Shown one piece after another: positions 8,407-17,147 of a DNA stretch of 64,000 bases. The DNA comes from Roseiarcus sp963741845 (GTDB taxonomy: Bacteria > Pseudomonadota > Alphaproteobacteria > Rhizobiales > Beijerinckiaceae). Under the pieces are notes generated by a model that was given only the letters and a program-made list of their open reading frames with translations, was not told where the DNA came from and ran no database searches. A program made the position numbers and the translations under genes. The DNA lies in the NCBI GenBank assembly GCA_963741845.1, contig CAVUJV010000033.1:124001-188000 (forward strand), written 5' to 3'. How positions within the stretch are numbered: the first letter of the stretch is position 1; each line of letters opens with the position of its first letter.

Positions 8407-8913
8407 ATGGTCGAGACAGTCATCTCCATACGCTCCGCGCGACTGGGCGACGAAAGGGACATCGCCGCGGTCCATGACGCCGCGTGGCGCGAAGCCTATC
8501 GCGGGGTGATCCCGGGGCGGGAACTCGAGCAGATGGTTGCGCGCCGTGGCTCCGCCTGGTGGCGCGTTGCGATCGCGAGGCGCACGCCATTGCTCGTTCT
8601 GGAATTTTCCGACAGGGTCGTCGGCTATGTGAGCTATGGCCGGAACCGCGTTCCGGCCCTCGGCTATGGCGGCGAGATTTTCGAGCTCTATCTCGCTCCC
8701 GAATGCCAGGGGTGCGGCTTTGGACGGCGCATGTTCGAGGCGGCCGGCAAGGATCTCGCCTCGCACGGCTATGCGACTTTCGTCGTCTGGGCGCTGGCGG
8801 ACAACGAACGCGCGGTCGAATTCTATCGTCGGCTCGGCGGCCGCGTCCTGCGCCGCGCGCATGAGACTTTCGGCGGACAGGAGCGCGAACGCGTCGCTTT
8901 CGGCTTTGGCTGA
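8407..8913 (+). CDS. GNAT family N-acetyltransferase
   Basis: A 168-residue acetyltransferase. Residues from about 8 (IRSARLGDERDIAAVHDAAWREAY) form the first strand and helices, ELYLAPECQGCGFGRRMFEAA holds the acetyl-CoA loop (Q/RxxGxG/A type) near residues 92-108, and WALADNERAVEFYRRLGG is the usual C-terminal helix. I start at the ATG at 8407; the upstream extension is arginine-rich and unlike the family. The substrate cannot be told from sequence. It precedes ppa by 78 bases. Confidence 0.88.
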   Translation: MVETVISIRSARLGDERDIAAVHDAAWREAYRGVIPGRELEQMVARRGSAWWRVAIARRTPLLVLEFSDRVVGYVSYGRNRVPALGYGGEIFELYLAPECQGCGFGRRMFEAAGKDLASHGYATFVVWALADNERAVEFYRRLGGRVLRRAHETFGGQERERVAFGFG

Positions 8914-8991
8914 GGCGCCATTCTTCCTATAAGCCTGACGGTCCCGCCGCCGCGATCCGACGGCGCGCGCAAAAATCCGGGAGAGGCCTTC

Positions 8992-9528
8992 TTGAATCTC
9001 AACGCAGTGCCGGTCGGCAAGAATCCGCCCCATGACGTCAATGTCGTCATCGAGGTGCCCATCGGGGGCGAGCCGATCAAATACGAGATGGACAAGGAGA
9101 GCGGCGCGCTGGTTGTCGACCGCTTCCTCTACACCTCGATGCGTTATCCCGGAAACTATGGCTTCATCCCGCACACGCTTTCGGACGACGGCGACCCTTG
9201 CGACGTGGTGGTCGCCAATACGCGCGCCATCGCTCCGGGCGCTGTCATGAGCTGCAAGATCGTGGGCGTGCTCGTCATGGAGGACGAACATGGCGGCGAC
9301 GAGAAGCTGATCGCCGTGCCCTCAGCCAAGCTCACGCAGCGCTATGCGCATGTGAACAATTATTCGGACCTCCCGTCGATCACGCTCAAGCAGATCGAGC
9401 ACTTCTTCAACCACTACAAGGACCTCGAGCCGGGAAAGTGGGTGAAGATCATCCGCTGGGGCGATGCCGACGAAGCGCGCAAGATGGTCCTCGAAGGCAT
9501 GGAGCGCGCGAAGAAGGCCAAGGCTTAA
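8992..9528 (+). CDS. ppa: Inorganic pyrophosphatase
   Basis: A 178-residue family I soluble pyrophosphatase, which hydrolyses pyrophosphate to drive biosynthesis. The signature DGDPCDVVV with its metal-binding aspartates is at about residues 64-72, and the N-terminal NPPHDVNVVIEVPIGG and YEMDKESG stretches are typical. The start is a TTG preceded by GGGAGAGG with about 6 bases of spacing, matching the family's usual N-terminus. A sugar isomerase gene follows after 21 bases and is probably co-transcribed. Confidence 0.97.
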   Translation: MNLNAVPVGKNPPHDVNVVIEVPIGGEPIKYEMDKESGALVVDRFLYTSMRYPGNYGFIPHTLSDDGDPCDVVVANTRAIAPGAVMSCKIVGVLVMEDEHGGDEKLIAVPSAKLTQRYAHVNNYSDLPSITLKQIEHFFNHYKDLEPGKWVKIIRWGDADEARKMVLEGMERAKKAKA

Positions 9529-9549
9529 GGCGCCCGGGAGCAAGGGGCG

Positions 9550-10227
9550 ATGAAGCGTTCTTTCATCGACGCGCGCATCGAAGCGATGCTGAAGCTCTGC
9601 GAGCGGCACGGCATGACGCTGCCGCCCTTCGCGCTGTGGAGCCCGCGTGATTTCCACGAACAGAGCGTGGCGGCGAAGTTCATCGCAGAGCGCGGCCTTG
9701 GCTGGAACGTCGTCGAGTTCACGCCGGGCGCCTTCGGGAGCGACGGCCTCACGATCTTTACGCTGCGCATGGGAAACTGGCGCGACCTCGAATCGAAGCG
9801 CGGCCGGCTCTATGCGGAAAAGGCGATCATGAGCGACGACGGGCAGCGCGCCCCGCATCATTATCATGTGGTCAAGACCGAAGACATCGTGAATCGCGGC
9901 GGCGCGCGCTTCGTGGTCGAGCTGTTCAGGGTGGATCGAGGCGGGACGCCGACGAAGGACCGCTTTCGCGTGCGCAAGGACGTGACGGTTCTCGATCTCG
10001 GCCCGGGCGATCAGGTGAGGCTCGAACCGGGCGAAAGCCTGACGCTCGAACCCTATGTCGCGCATGCCTTCTGGGCCGAAGGCGGGACGGCGCTGGCTGC
10101 CGAGGTTTCGCTCGCCAACGACGACGCGACGGACAATTATTTCGTGCCGCCGCTTCCGCCATCCGCGCCGATCGAAGAGGACGGGCCTGCGCGCTTCGTG
10201 ACGGTGAGGGATTACGCGGCTCTGTAA
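9550..10227 (+). CDS. D-lyxose isomerase-like cupin sugar isomerase
   Basis: A 225-residue cupin of the D-lyxose ketol-isomerase (YdaE) family, which interconverts D-lyxose and D-xylulose or D-mannose and D-fructose. The metal ligands expected for the family are visible as H-x-H in PHHYHVVKTEDI (residues about 98-109) with the glutamate following, and the later histidine in EPYVAHAFW (about 174). The length fits the family. It follows ppa closely and converges on a nucleoside hydrolase gene. The physiological substrate is not shown by the context. Confidence 0.85.
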   Translation: MKRSFIDARIEAMLKLCERHGMTLPPFALWSPRDFHEQSVAAKFIAERGLGWNVVEFTPGAFGSDGLTIFTLRMGNWRDLESKRGRLYAEKAIMSDDGQRAPHHYHVVKTEDIVNRGGARFVVELFRVDRGGTPTKDRFRVRKDVTVLDLGPGDQVRLEPGESLTLEPYVAHAFWAEGGTALAAEVSLANDDATDNYFVPPLPPSAPIEEDGPARFVTVRDYAAL

Positions 10228-10291
10228 GGCTGGCGGGCGACGACCCGAGTCCCGCCGGGCGCATCGTCTCAACTGAAGGCGAAATTCTCTG

Positions 10292-11311
10292 TCAGGCCGG
10301 CGCTTCCGCGAGTCGGGCCAGCGCGTCGAAGAACATCGCCTTGAACCGTTCGGCCTCGACTTCGACAGCCACCTCGGCGTTGGGCAGCCGGCCCCACTGG
10401 CCGCGCCAGTCGGGGATCGTCGCGCCCATCGTGATGCGCCCGCTCGTCTCGACATCCACGGTGCACTGGCGAGTCTTCACCAGCGTCGGATCGAGCGCGA
10501 CGCCGAGCGCCAGCGGATCGTGCAGGGTCAGGTAGCGCGCGCCGTGCCACTTCTCCATCAGCTCGAAATAGTGGCGCGACGAATCCTCGACGAAGCGCAC
10601 GAGCGCCGGCCCGCGCGGGCTGCCGGCGACGCGGCGCGCGAAGGCCGCGATGTCGTCGGCGTTGAAAGTCGTCTTGCGGGTGACGTCGAGTCCGACCGCC
10701 ACGACGGCCGCCGACCCCACCCCGCCGAACATGCGGAAGACGATGCGCGCGGCTTCCGGGTCGTGCCAGATGTTGAACTCGGCGCATGGCGTTACATTGC
10801 CCGGGTCGCCGAAGGCGCCGCCCATGATGACGAAGCGCTTCACGAGGCGCGGCAGGTCTGGCTCGCGCAGGACCGCCAGCGCGATATTGGTGAGCGGTCC
10901 GGTCGCGACGAGGGTGAGCTTTCCGACGTGGGCGCGCGCCGTCGCGATGATGGCGTCGACCGCATGCGCGCTCGCCGCTGGCGTCTTCGGCTCCGGCAGC
11001 GCGGCGTAGCCGAGGCCGCTCTCGCCATGCACGACGCTGGCGTCCGTGGGCGCGGTCGACATCGGCGTCGCGGCGCCGGGCCAGACCGGAATGTCGGAGC
11101 GCCCGATCATGGCGAGCACCGCACGCGTGTTGCGGGTGGCCGAAGCCAGCGTCACATTGCCGACGACCGTCGATACGCCGAGGATCTTCGCGTCCGCGTG
11201 CGCGCAGGCGTAGAGCAACGCCAGCGCATCGTCGATCCCGGTGTCGACGTCGATGACGAGCAGGTCCTTCGGCGGGGAGTCTTTCGGCGGAGTGTCTTTG
11301 GGCTGGTTCAT
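10292..11311 (-). CDS. Inosine-uridine-type nucleoside hydrolase
   Basis: A 339-residue N-ribohydrolase that splits nucleosides into base and ribose. The calcium-binding signature DVDTGIDDALALLYA lies at about residues 20-34, VVGNVTLASATRNTRAVL follows, and ATGPLTNIALAV and CAEFNIWHDPEAA carry the sugar-binding Asn and the Asp of the family. The N-terminus holds a short repeat (KDTPPKDSPPKD), so a slightly later start is possible. It is separated by 35 bases from the MATE transporter on the same strand, so the two may form one unit. Confidence 0.92.
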   Translation of the reverse strand: MNQPKDTPPKDSPPKDLLVIDVDTGIDDALALLYACAHADAKILGVSTVVGNVTLASATRNTRAVLAMIGRSDIPVWPGAATPMSTAPTDASVVHGESGLGYAALPEPKTPAASAHAVDAIIATARAHVGKLTLVATGPLTNIALAVLREPDLPRLVKRFVIMGGAFGDPGNVTPCAEFNIWHDPEAARIVFRMFGGVGSAAVVAVGLDVTRKTTFNADDIAAFARRVAGSPRGPALVRFVEDSSRHYFELMEKWHGARYLTLHDPLALGVALDPTLVKTRQCTVDVETSGRITMGATIPDWRGQWGRLPNAEVAVEVEAERFKAMFFDALARLAEAPA

Positions 11312-11346
11312 GCGGAGCGCATAGTGGGCTGAGGCAGGCGCGCCCG

Positions 11347-12792
11347 TCAAACCGCGCCGCCCGACGCGGAGACCGCGGCCGCGGCGCTGCTTCCCGCGGT
11401 CGGCGTCGCCAGAAAGCCGCGCCGCTCCTTTCCGATCCAGCGCGCGAGCAGGAGAAGCGCGACCGCGGCGAGTCCGGAAGCGAGGCCAACCCACACGCCG
11501 ACGGGTCCAAGCGCCGTCCAGAAGCCGAGCGCGAGCCCGACCGGCGCGCCGATCGCCCAATAGCCGACGAGCGCCATCACGAGGGGCACGCGCGAATCGT
11601 GCAGCCCCCGCAGCATATTGGCGAGCGTCGCCTGGCTCGCGTCGAAGATCTGGAAGACGGCCGCGACCTTGAGCAGCGTGATCGCGATCGCGATGGCTTC
11701 CGCGTTCTGCGGCAGATCGAGCCGCATGAAGGGCGCGATCAGCAGTTTCGGCGCAAGGACCATGGCCGAGGCGGAGAGGCAGGCGAAGATCGCGGTGAGT
11801 CCGAAGGCGCACCAGCCCGCCCGCGCAATTCCGCGCGGATTGCGCGCCCCGAAGGCGCGGCCGATCCGGACGGTCGCCGCCTGGCCGACGCCCAGCGGAA
11901 CCATGAAGGCGAGCGCGGCGATCTGAAGCGCCACGGCATGCGCCTCGAGCGCATGCTGGCCGAGCAGGCCAACGGCGAGGGAGGCTGCCGAAAAGACGCC
12001 GACTTCCGCGACGACCGTCCCGCCGATCGGCAGGCCGAGCCGCCACAGCGCGACGAATTCCGCGCGGGCGGGCCGCCAGGGCAGGGCGAAGAGGCGAGCG
12101 CGGCGCATGTCGCGATCGAGCGCCGAAATGGCGAAAAGGCTCAGCGCCATGAGGGCTTGCGACAAGGTGGTCGCCAGCCCGGAGCCGAAAATTCCAAGCG
12201 CCGGCAGGCCGAAATGGCCGAAGATCAGCGCGTAGTTCGCGACAGCGTTGAACGCGATCGCGAAGAGGCTGACGATCAGGGTGGGGCGCGGACGCTCGAA
12301 GGCTGCGAACATCGACCGGCCCGCCGTGAACAGCAGAGCTGGCAGGTAGGCCCATTGGAAGCCGTGCAAATAGGTTCCCGCGTCGCGGGCAAGGTCCGGC
12401 GGCTCGCCGATCGCGAGCAGGATGTCGGTTGCGCGCCAAAGCGCCATCCAGGCGACGGCCGACAGCAGGACCGCCGAGATCAGCGCCTGATGCGCGGCGC
12501 GCCGCAAACCCTCGGGACCCTCGCCGGCCCCGAGCTTTGCCGCCGCGATCGGCGAGAGCGCGCCCAGAAGGCCGATGCCGAACAGGAGCATCGGGATATA
12601 GAGGTTGAAGCCGAGCGATCCCGCGGCCAGCGCTTGCGGGGAGAGCCGGCCCAGCATCAACATGTCTGTCGCCGCCATCACATTGATGGCGACGTTGGAA
12701 AGGACGAGCGGCCAGGCGAGCGCGAAGGTCGCGCCGAATTCCCTCCGGAGCGATCCGCGGACAGCCGCTTCCTCTGTCTGCCGGGCGGGCAT
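11347..12792 (-). CDS. MATE family multidrug efflux transporter
   Basis: A 481-residue NorM-type MATE protein with about 12 hydrophobic helices in two bundles. The first bundle contains LAWPLVLSNVAINVMAATDMLMLG, the second LWRLGLPIGGTVVAEVGVFSAASL, and VGQAATVRIGRAFGARNP is the family's conserved loop. Such pumps export cationic drugs and metabolites in exchange for H+ or Na+. I choose the ATG at 12792, with GAGG about 9 bases upstream, rather than the longer frame to 12849. It may be co-transcribed with the nucleoside hydrolase. Confidence 0.93.
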   Translation of the reverse strand: MPARQTEEAAVRGSLRREFGATFALAWPLVLSNVAINVMAATDMLMLGRLSPQALAAGSLGFNLYIPMLLFGIGLLGALSPIAAAKLGAGEGPEGLRRAAHQALISAVLLSAVAWMALWRATDILLAIGEPPDLARDAGTYLHGFQWAYLPALLFTAGRSMFAAFERPRPTLIVSLFAIAFNAVANYALIFGHFGLPALGIFGSGLATTLSQALMALSLFAISALDRDMRRARLFALPWRPARAEFVALWRLGLPIGGTVVAEVGVFSAASLAVGLLGQHALEAHAVALQIAALAFMVPLGVGQAATVRIGRAFGARNPRGIARAGWCAFGLTAIFACLSASAMVLAPKLLIAPFMRLDLPQNAEAIAIAITLLKVAAVFQIFDASQATLANMLRGLHDSRVPLVMALVGYWAIGAPVGLALGFWTALGPVGVWVGLASGLAAVALLLLARWIGKERRGFLATPTAGSSAAAAVSASGGAV

Positions 12793-12993
12793 GTTTGGCG
12801 ACCTCGAAGAAAGGGGAGCGCTCCTAACGAAAGAAGGGGCGCAAGACAACCTCGGGCAGTCTGTTCATCAGGCTGTCGGCTTCCTAAATAAGGATCGCGT
12901 TGCAGCGGGGACGCGCGCGGCCATGACCGCGCCAAGCTTCTCCTTCAAGAGGAGCAATCGCCAGGATCGAAGAACAGGGCTTGGGACATTTCG

Positions 12994-14178
12994 ATGCCGT
13001 TCACAAGACTCGCTCTGGCCGCCGGCTGCGCTCTCGCGTTCGCCGGGCCGGCGTTTGCGCAAAGCGCCGGATACGACGCGGTGTTCGGCGGCGGGTCGTC
13101 CGGGCGGGGCGGCGGCGGATATTCCGAGGTTTTTGGCTCGTCGGGCGGCCATTCCAGCGTGAAATCGACCTATGTCTCGCCGCTGTTCAGTGAACCGACG
13201 GAGGTAAGGCGTAGATTTTTCGTGGGCGGATCGGATTCCTCGGCGCAAAGCCGGCCGACATCCGCCTTCGGTCGCCAAAAAACCTCCGGAGTCGACCAGC
13301 CGTACAATTTCATCAATTCCTTCGGGGATACGCTCCACACCGCCGGCAGCACGGATCTCATGAGCGGTTTGGGCGTCGTCGCGGGCTACAACGGAGGCGC
13401 GGCCGACGTGGACGCGACGCGCGGAGGAATGGGATACGGCGGCGGGCGCGGCGTTCGCGCCTATATGGATTCGCTGGGCGCGCGCGACGTCAACGATTCC
13501 TTCATTGATTCGCAGACTGGCCAATGGACGCCGTTGCAGGCCGATCGGCAGGCCAAATTTCGCGCGCGCGTTTTTGGCCAGATCGATCAGAGCGGAGGCT
13601 TGTCCCCCGACGGAACGACGTCTTACCTCGGGGTGCCGAACGGCTCCGCATCTGGGCCGGGCTATTCCGGGGCGCCAGGCGGCGGCGCGGGCAGCCTTGG
13701 CTATGACATGGTCTTCGGCGGCGCCGCCGCGGGGCAAACGCGAGCCCACGATTATGTCGATCCATTGACCACAAGCTCAACCTCGGGCGCCGTCGGGAAC
13801 GGGGCGGCTTACGGGACTTACGGCGGCGCTGGCGCGTACGGCGGCGCGGCCTACGGGACGTATGGTGGGGCGGCTGGCGGGGGCTCGGCTGGATCCGGCT
13901 ACAGCGGTAACGCAACCGGATATGGCGCCGCATATGGCTCGCTCGGCGCGACAGATTACCGGGATCCCCTCATGCCCGGCGGAGCTTACGGCGGATCCGC
14001 GACCGCAACGCGGACCACGGGCGTCACAGGGACAAGTGCGGGCGTCACGGGGACGACGTCCGCCTTCGGCGCTTCGGGCGTGAGTTCATCGGGCGCGGCC
14101 AGCGGGTCAACCGATCTTCTGCGCACCTATGGGGCCGCGGGCCTGACGGACCCGCTTCGGGGCTACCTCGGCAAGTGA
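12994..14178 (+). CDS. Glycine-rich secreted repeat protein, family unknown
   Basis: I do not recognise this 394-residue protein. A signal peptide (residues 1-22, ending GPAFA with cleavage before QS) sends it to the periplasm or outside. The mature protein is rich in Gly, Ala, Ser and Tyr. It has three copies of GYxxVFG (26-32, 42-48, 236-242), a related set YVSPLF, YVDPLT, YRDPLM and LTDPLR (60, 254, 322 and 384), and a Gly/Tyr block AYGTYGGA repeated at about 272-293. STDL occurs twice (119 and 372). No membrane helix or cysteine is seen in the mature chain. Composition suggests a surface or envelope protein with a flexible fold. It is divergent from the MATE gene and converges on ispH. 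Confidence 0.8.
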   Translation: MPFTRLALAAGCALAFAGPAFAQSAGYDAVFGGGSSGRGGGGYSEVFGSSGGHSSVKSTYVSPLFSEPTEVRRRFFVGGSDSSAQSRPTSAFGRQKTSGVDQPYNFINSFGDTLHTAGSTDLMSGLGVVAGYNGGAADVDATRGGMGYGGGRGVRAYMDSLGARDVNDSFIDSQTGQWTPLQADRQAKFRARVFGQIDQSGGLSPDGTTSYLGVPNGSASGPGYSGAPGGGAGSLGYDMVFGGAAAGQTRAHDYVDPLTTSSTSGAVGNGAAYGTYGGAGAYGGAAYGTYGGAAGGGSAGSGYSGNATGYGAAYGSLGATDYRDPLMPGGAYGGSATATRTTGVTGTSAGVTGTTSAFGASGVSSSGAASGSTDLLRTYGAAGLTDPLRGYLGK

Positions 14179-14200
14179 TACCCGGCGCGTCCGCCTGCCG

Positions 14201-15185
14201 TCAGGTCTGAGCCCGCAGGTCGCGCGGAAGCGGAAAGGCCATCGCTTCGCTCGCCGTCGTCAGCGTCTCCGTCGTGATCTCGAAGCGCTCCGCCAGGGCG
14301 TCGAGGATGCGGGCTACGAGTTCTTCGGGCGCCGAAGCGCCGGCGGTCACCGCGACCGAGCGTCCGCCTTCTAGGGCGCGCCAGTCGATGCTGCGTTCGT
14401 CCGCCACGAGCTGGGCCGTCGCCCCCTCGCGCTCGGCGACTTCGCGCAGCCGCTGGGAATTCGAGGAATTGGCCGCGCCGACGACGATCACCGCGTCGAC
14501 CTTGCGGGCCGCCGTCTTCACCGCCTCCTGCCGATTGGTGGTCGCGTAGCAGATATCCTCGACCGGGGAAGCGTGGATCGCCGGGAAGCGCCTCTTCAGC
14601 GCGTCCACGATCTCGCGCGTATCGTCAACCGACAGGGTGGTTTGGGTCACATAGGCGACGTCGCGTCCGTCGTCGCGCAGGCAGCCCATCGACCTCTTCG
14701 ACCGAACTGACCAGGGTTACCGCTCCGGGCGGCAACTGCCCCATCGTCCCGATCACCTCCGGGTGGCCGACATGGCCGATGAGGATGATCCGCCGCCCGC
14801 GCTTGAAATGCGCCTGCGCTTCCCGATGCACCTTGGTGACAAGCGGACAGGTGGCGTCGATGGTGAAAAGATTGCGGGCCTTCGCCTCCTCCGGAACGGA
14901 TTTGGCGACGCCATGCGCCGAGAAGATCACGGGATGTCCAGGCGGGGCTTCGTCGAGCTCCTTGATGAAGACGACGCCTTTTGCGCGCAGCGAGTCGACC
15001 ACGAACTTGTTGTGCACGATCTCGTGCCGCACGTAGACCGGAGCCCCGTAGATCTCAAGCGCCCGCTCGACGATCTCGATGGCCCGCACGACGCCTGCGC
15101 AGAAGCCGCGCGGCGCACACAGGACAACCCGAAGGGGGGGCTTCTGCCCGGCGGCGGGCGCGGGCTCGACGGCGGATAGGGACAT
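14201..15185 (-). CDS. ispH: 4-hydroxy-3-methylbut-2-enyl diphosphate reductase, frameshifted
   Basis: IspH, the last enzyme of the methylerythritol phosphate isoprenoid pathway, an iron-sulfur protein. The three cluster cysteines are visible in APRGFCAG, DATCPLVTKVH and CYATTNRQ, with further motifs HEIVHN, SAHG, IGHVGHPEVIGTMG, TQTTLSVDD and GAANSSNS. Together they span about 328 residues. The frame breaks near 14685-14692: VSSVEEVDGL is in one frame and LRDDGRDVAYVTQTT in the next, joined by removing one base. The enzyme is normally essential, so I regard the break as a sequencing error. Confidence 0.92.
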
Positions 15186-15260
15186 GGCTCAAGCCTTGGT
15201 AGGGCGGGGCGCCCAAGTCAAGCCGGGAGCAAAGGGCGTCGCCAACTCCCGGAGAGCGCG

Positions 15261-15891
15261 TCAGTCCGCAGACCGGCCGACGCGCAAGCCATCCATCAGG
15301 ATGTCGATCAGGCGGCGGGCGCTCGCCTGCCAGTCCGGGCTGCTCCGAACGGAGGCGAAGCCGATCAGGGCGCCCAGAAGATCGCCCGAATCCGCGTCTT
15401 CGCGAATGGCGCCTTCCGCCTTCGCGCGCTCGACCATATGACGGATCGCCTCCCGGATCAGCGCGCTGGACGAGGCGTAAAAGTCGGGAGAGCCGTTCGC
15501 GACCGCCGACAACGCCGGCGCAATCAGCCGCTTGGTCGCGACATAGTCGATGAACATGAGCATCCAGGCCTTGAGCGCCTCGGCTGGGGGGCGGGACTGG
15601 AGAAGCCGCGGCGCGGCTTCGGCAAGCTGCTGGACCTCGCGCCTGTAGACCGCCTCGACGATCGCTTCCCGCGTCGGAAAATTACGGTAGAGCGTTGCGA
15701 TCCCGACCTCCGCGCGGCGCGCGATCTCCTCGAGAAGTCACATCCGGGCCGACTTCGGCGAAAGCCGCCTTCGCCGCCGCGAGCAACTGGTCGCGGTTGC
15801 GCTGGGCGTCCGCGCGCGGCTTGCGCGTCGCGCGTGCGCGGGGCGGCGTTCCCGCTTGTTTGCCCGCCCGCTGCCTGTCGCCGACGCTCAA
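15261..15891 (-). CDS. TetR/AcrR family transcriptional regulator, frameshifted
   Basis: A regulator of about 210 residues. The N-terminal helix-turn-helix reads NRDQLLAAAKAAFAEVG, then LEEIARRAEVGIATLYRNFPTREAIVEAVY, the TetR signature. The second helix lies one frame away from the first; dropping one T near 15733-15738 restores GPDVT-LEEIA. The C-terminal ligand domain (RHMVERAKAEGAI, GALIGFASV) is intact. It is divergent from an SDR gene, and a perfect 7-bp inverted repeat lies between the two, so it probably represses the SDR gene and perhaps itself. Confidence 0.85.
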
Positions 15892-15911
15892 CCTCGTCTT
15901 CCCTTCGTCGC

Positions 15912-15940
15912 TTGCAAAACGGAGGCGTCCTCCGTATATA
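15912..15940 (+). promoter_or_regulatory. Predicted SDR promoter with embedded TetR operator
   Basis: TTGCAA (15912-15917) and TATATA (15935-15940) are 17 bases apart, a good -35/-10 pair for the rightward SDR gene. The spacer holds a perfect inverted repeat, ACGGAGG-CGT-CCTCCGT (15919-15935). A second, imperfect version lies at 15941-15960. A repressor bound here would cover the promoter. Confidence 0.55.
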
Positions 15941-16024
15941 TCCGGAGCCTTACCTCCGTTTATAACCTGGGCGCGCCAGCAAGCCCGCCCACGCCAGTCC
16001 TCTCACATCAGTCAGGAGCGACCC

Positions 16025-17005
16025 ATGCTGGATATTGTCAAGCCAGAAGCCTTTGGAGCGACCTCGACCACCGAAGACGTGCTTTCCGGCGTCAGCCTCG
16101 CCGGCAAGCGCGCGCTGGTGACGGGCGTCTCAGCCGGGCTCGGCGTCGAGACGGCTCGTGCGCTCGCGGCGCATGGGGCGGAAGTCGTCGGCGCGGCGCG
16201 GGATCTTGCGAAAGCCGAAGCCGCGACCGCTGAGGTCCGTCGGGATGCGAAAAAGGGCGGGGGACTCGAACTCGTCCCGCTCGACCTCGCCTCGCTTGCC
16301 AGCGTGCGCGCCTGCGCGGACAAGCTTGTGGCCGACGGGCGCCCGTTCGACCTCGTGATCTGCAACGCGGGCGTGATGGCGACCGCCTACGGCAGAACGG
16401 CGGACGGCTTCGAGACCCAGTTCGGGACGAACCATCTCGGCCATTTCCTGTTGGTCAACCGCATCGCGCCGCTCATGAGGGCGGGCGCGCGGCTCGTCAA
16501 CGTATCGTCCGCCGGCCATCGTCGCGCCGACGTCGATCTCGACGATCCGAATTTCGAGCGCACGCCCTACGATCCTTTCGTCGCCTATGGCCGCTCCAAA
16601 ACGGCCAACGTCCTGTTCGCGGTCGAGTTCGACCGACGTTACCGGGGGAGCGGCCTCAGCGCGACGGCGGTGCATCCGGGCGTCATTCGGACCGAGCTTG
16701 GCCGCCACATGGACCCGGCCGCCGTCGAGGGCATGCTGGACCGGATCAATGGCGAGCGGCAGGCGGCGGGTCTGCCGCCGCTCGCCTGGAAGTCGATCCC
16801 GCAGGGGGCCGCGACGTCGATCTGGGCTGGGGTCGTCGCGACCGCCGACCAAGTGGGCGGCCGCTATTGCGAGGACTGCCATGTGGCCGAGGTCGTCGAT
16901 GCGGGCCCGAGCGTTCTGGCCGGGGTTCGACCGCACGCCCTCGACCCTGACAAAGCGAAGGCGCTTTGGGCGAAAAGCGAGGCCATGGTCGGCGAGCGGT
17001 TCTGA
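16025..17005 (+). CDS. Short-chain dehydrogenase/reductase (retinol dehydrogenase-like)
   Basis: A 326-residue extended SDR. The NAD(P)-binding motif is TGVSAGLG near residues 40-47, CNAGVMA is at about 118-124, and the catalytic Tyr/Lys pair sits in YGRSKTAN near 188-195 with an upstream serine in NVSSAGH. The layout resembles the eukaryote-like WWOX/retinol dehydrogenase SDR group. The start at 16025 has AGGAG 6 bases upstream; the frame is open further up but that part overlaps the divergent TetR gene. It is probably induced when the TetR protein binds its ligand. Its substrate is unknown. Confidence 0.88.
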   Translation: MLDIVKPEAFGATSTTEDVLSGVSLAGKRALVTGVSAGLGVETARALAAHGAEVVGAARDLAKAEAATAEVRRDAKKGGGLELVPLDLASLASVRACADKLVADGRPFDLVICNAGVMATAYGRTADGFETQFGTNHLGHFLLVNRIAPLMRAGARLVNVSSAGHRRADVDLDDPNFERTPYDPFVAYGRSKTANVLFAVEFDRRYRGSGLSATAVHPGVIRTELGRHMDPAAVEGMLDRINGERQAAGLPPLAWKSIPQGAATSIWAGVVATADQVGGRYCEDCHVAEVVDAGPSVLAGVRPHALDPDKAKALWAKSEAMVGERF

Positions 17006-17031
17006 CGCCGCCAGCGGGTCCCGATCAAAAG

Positions 17032-17073
17032 AAGACCCGGGTCGGCGCGAACGCGCCTTCCCGGGTCTTTTTT
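17032..17073 (+). terminator. Rho-independent terminator after the SDR gene
   Basis: AAGACCCGGG (17032-17041) pairs with CCCGGGTCTT (17060-17069), with an inner GGCGCG-AA-CGCGCC hairpin, and is followed by six T (17068-17073). Confidence 0.85.
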
Positions 17074-17104
17074 GCATGGCAATCCGGCGGCGCCGGGAAC
17101 GGTT

Positions 17105-17138
17105 CTCCTCCCTCTCTCCGCTTCGCGGAAAGAAGGAG
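17105..17138. repeat. Purine/pyrimidine-rich hairpin (REP-like)
   Basis: An imperfect hairpin with TCCGC-TTC-GCGGA at its tip and CTCCTCC/GGAGGAG at its base lies just beyond the rne stop. It resembles elements at 61264-61298 and 62367-62397 and could protect the rne 3' end or stop transcription. Confidence 0.45.
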
Positions 17139-17147
17139 GAGGGACGG

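Noticed and set aside
10292..12439. A 715-codon fusion upstream of the nucleoside hydrolase
   Set aside because: The upstream half is a shadow of the MATE gene; the hydrolase starts at about 11311.
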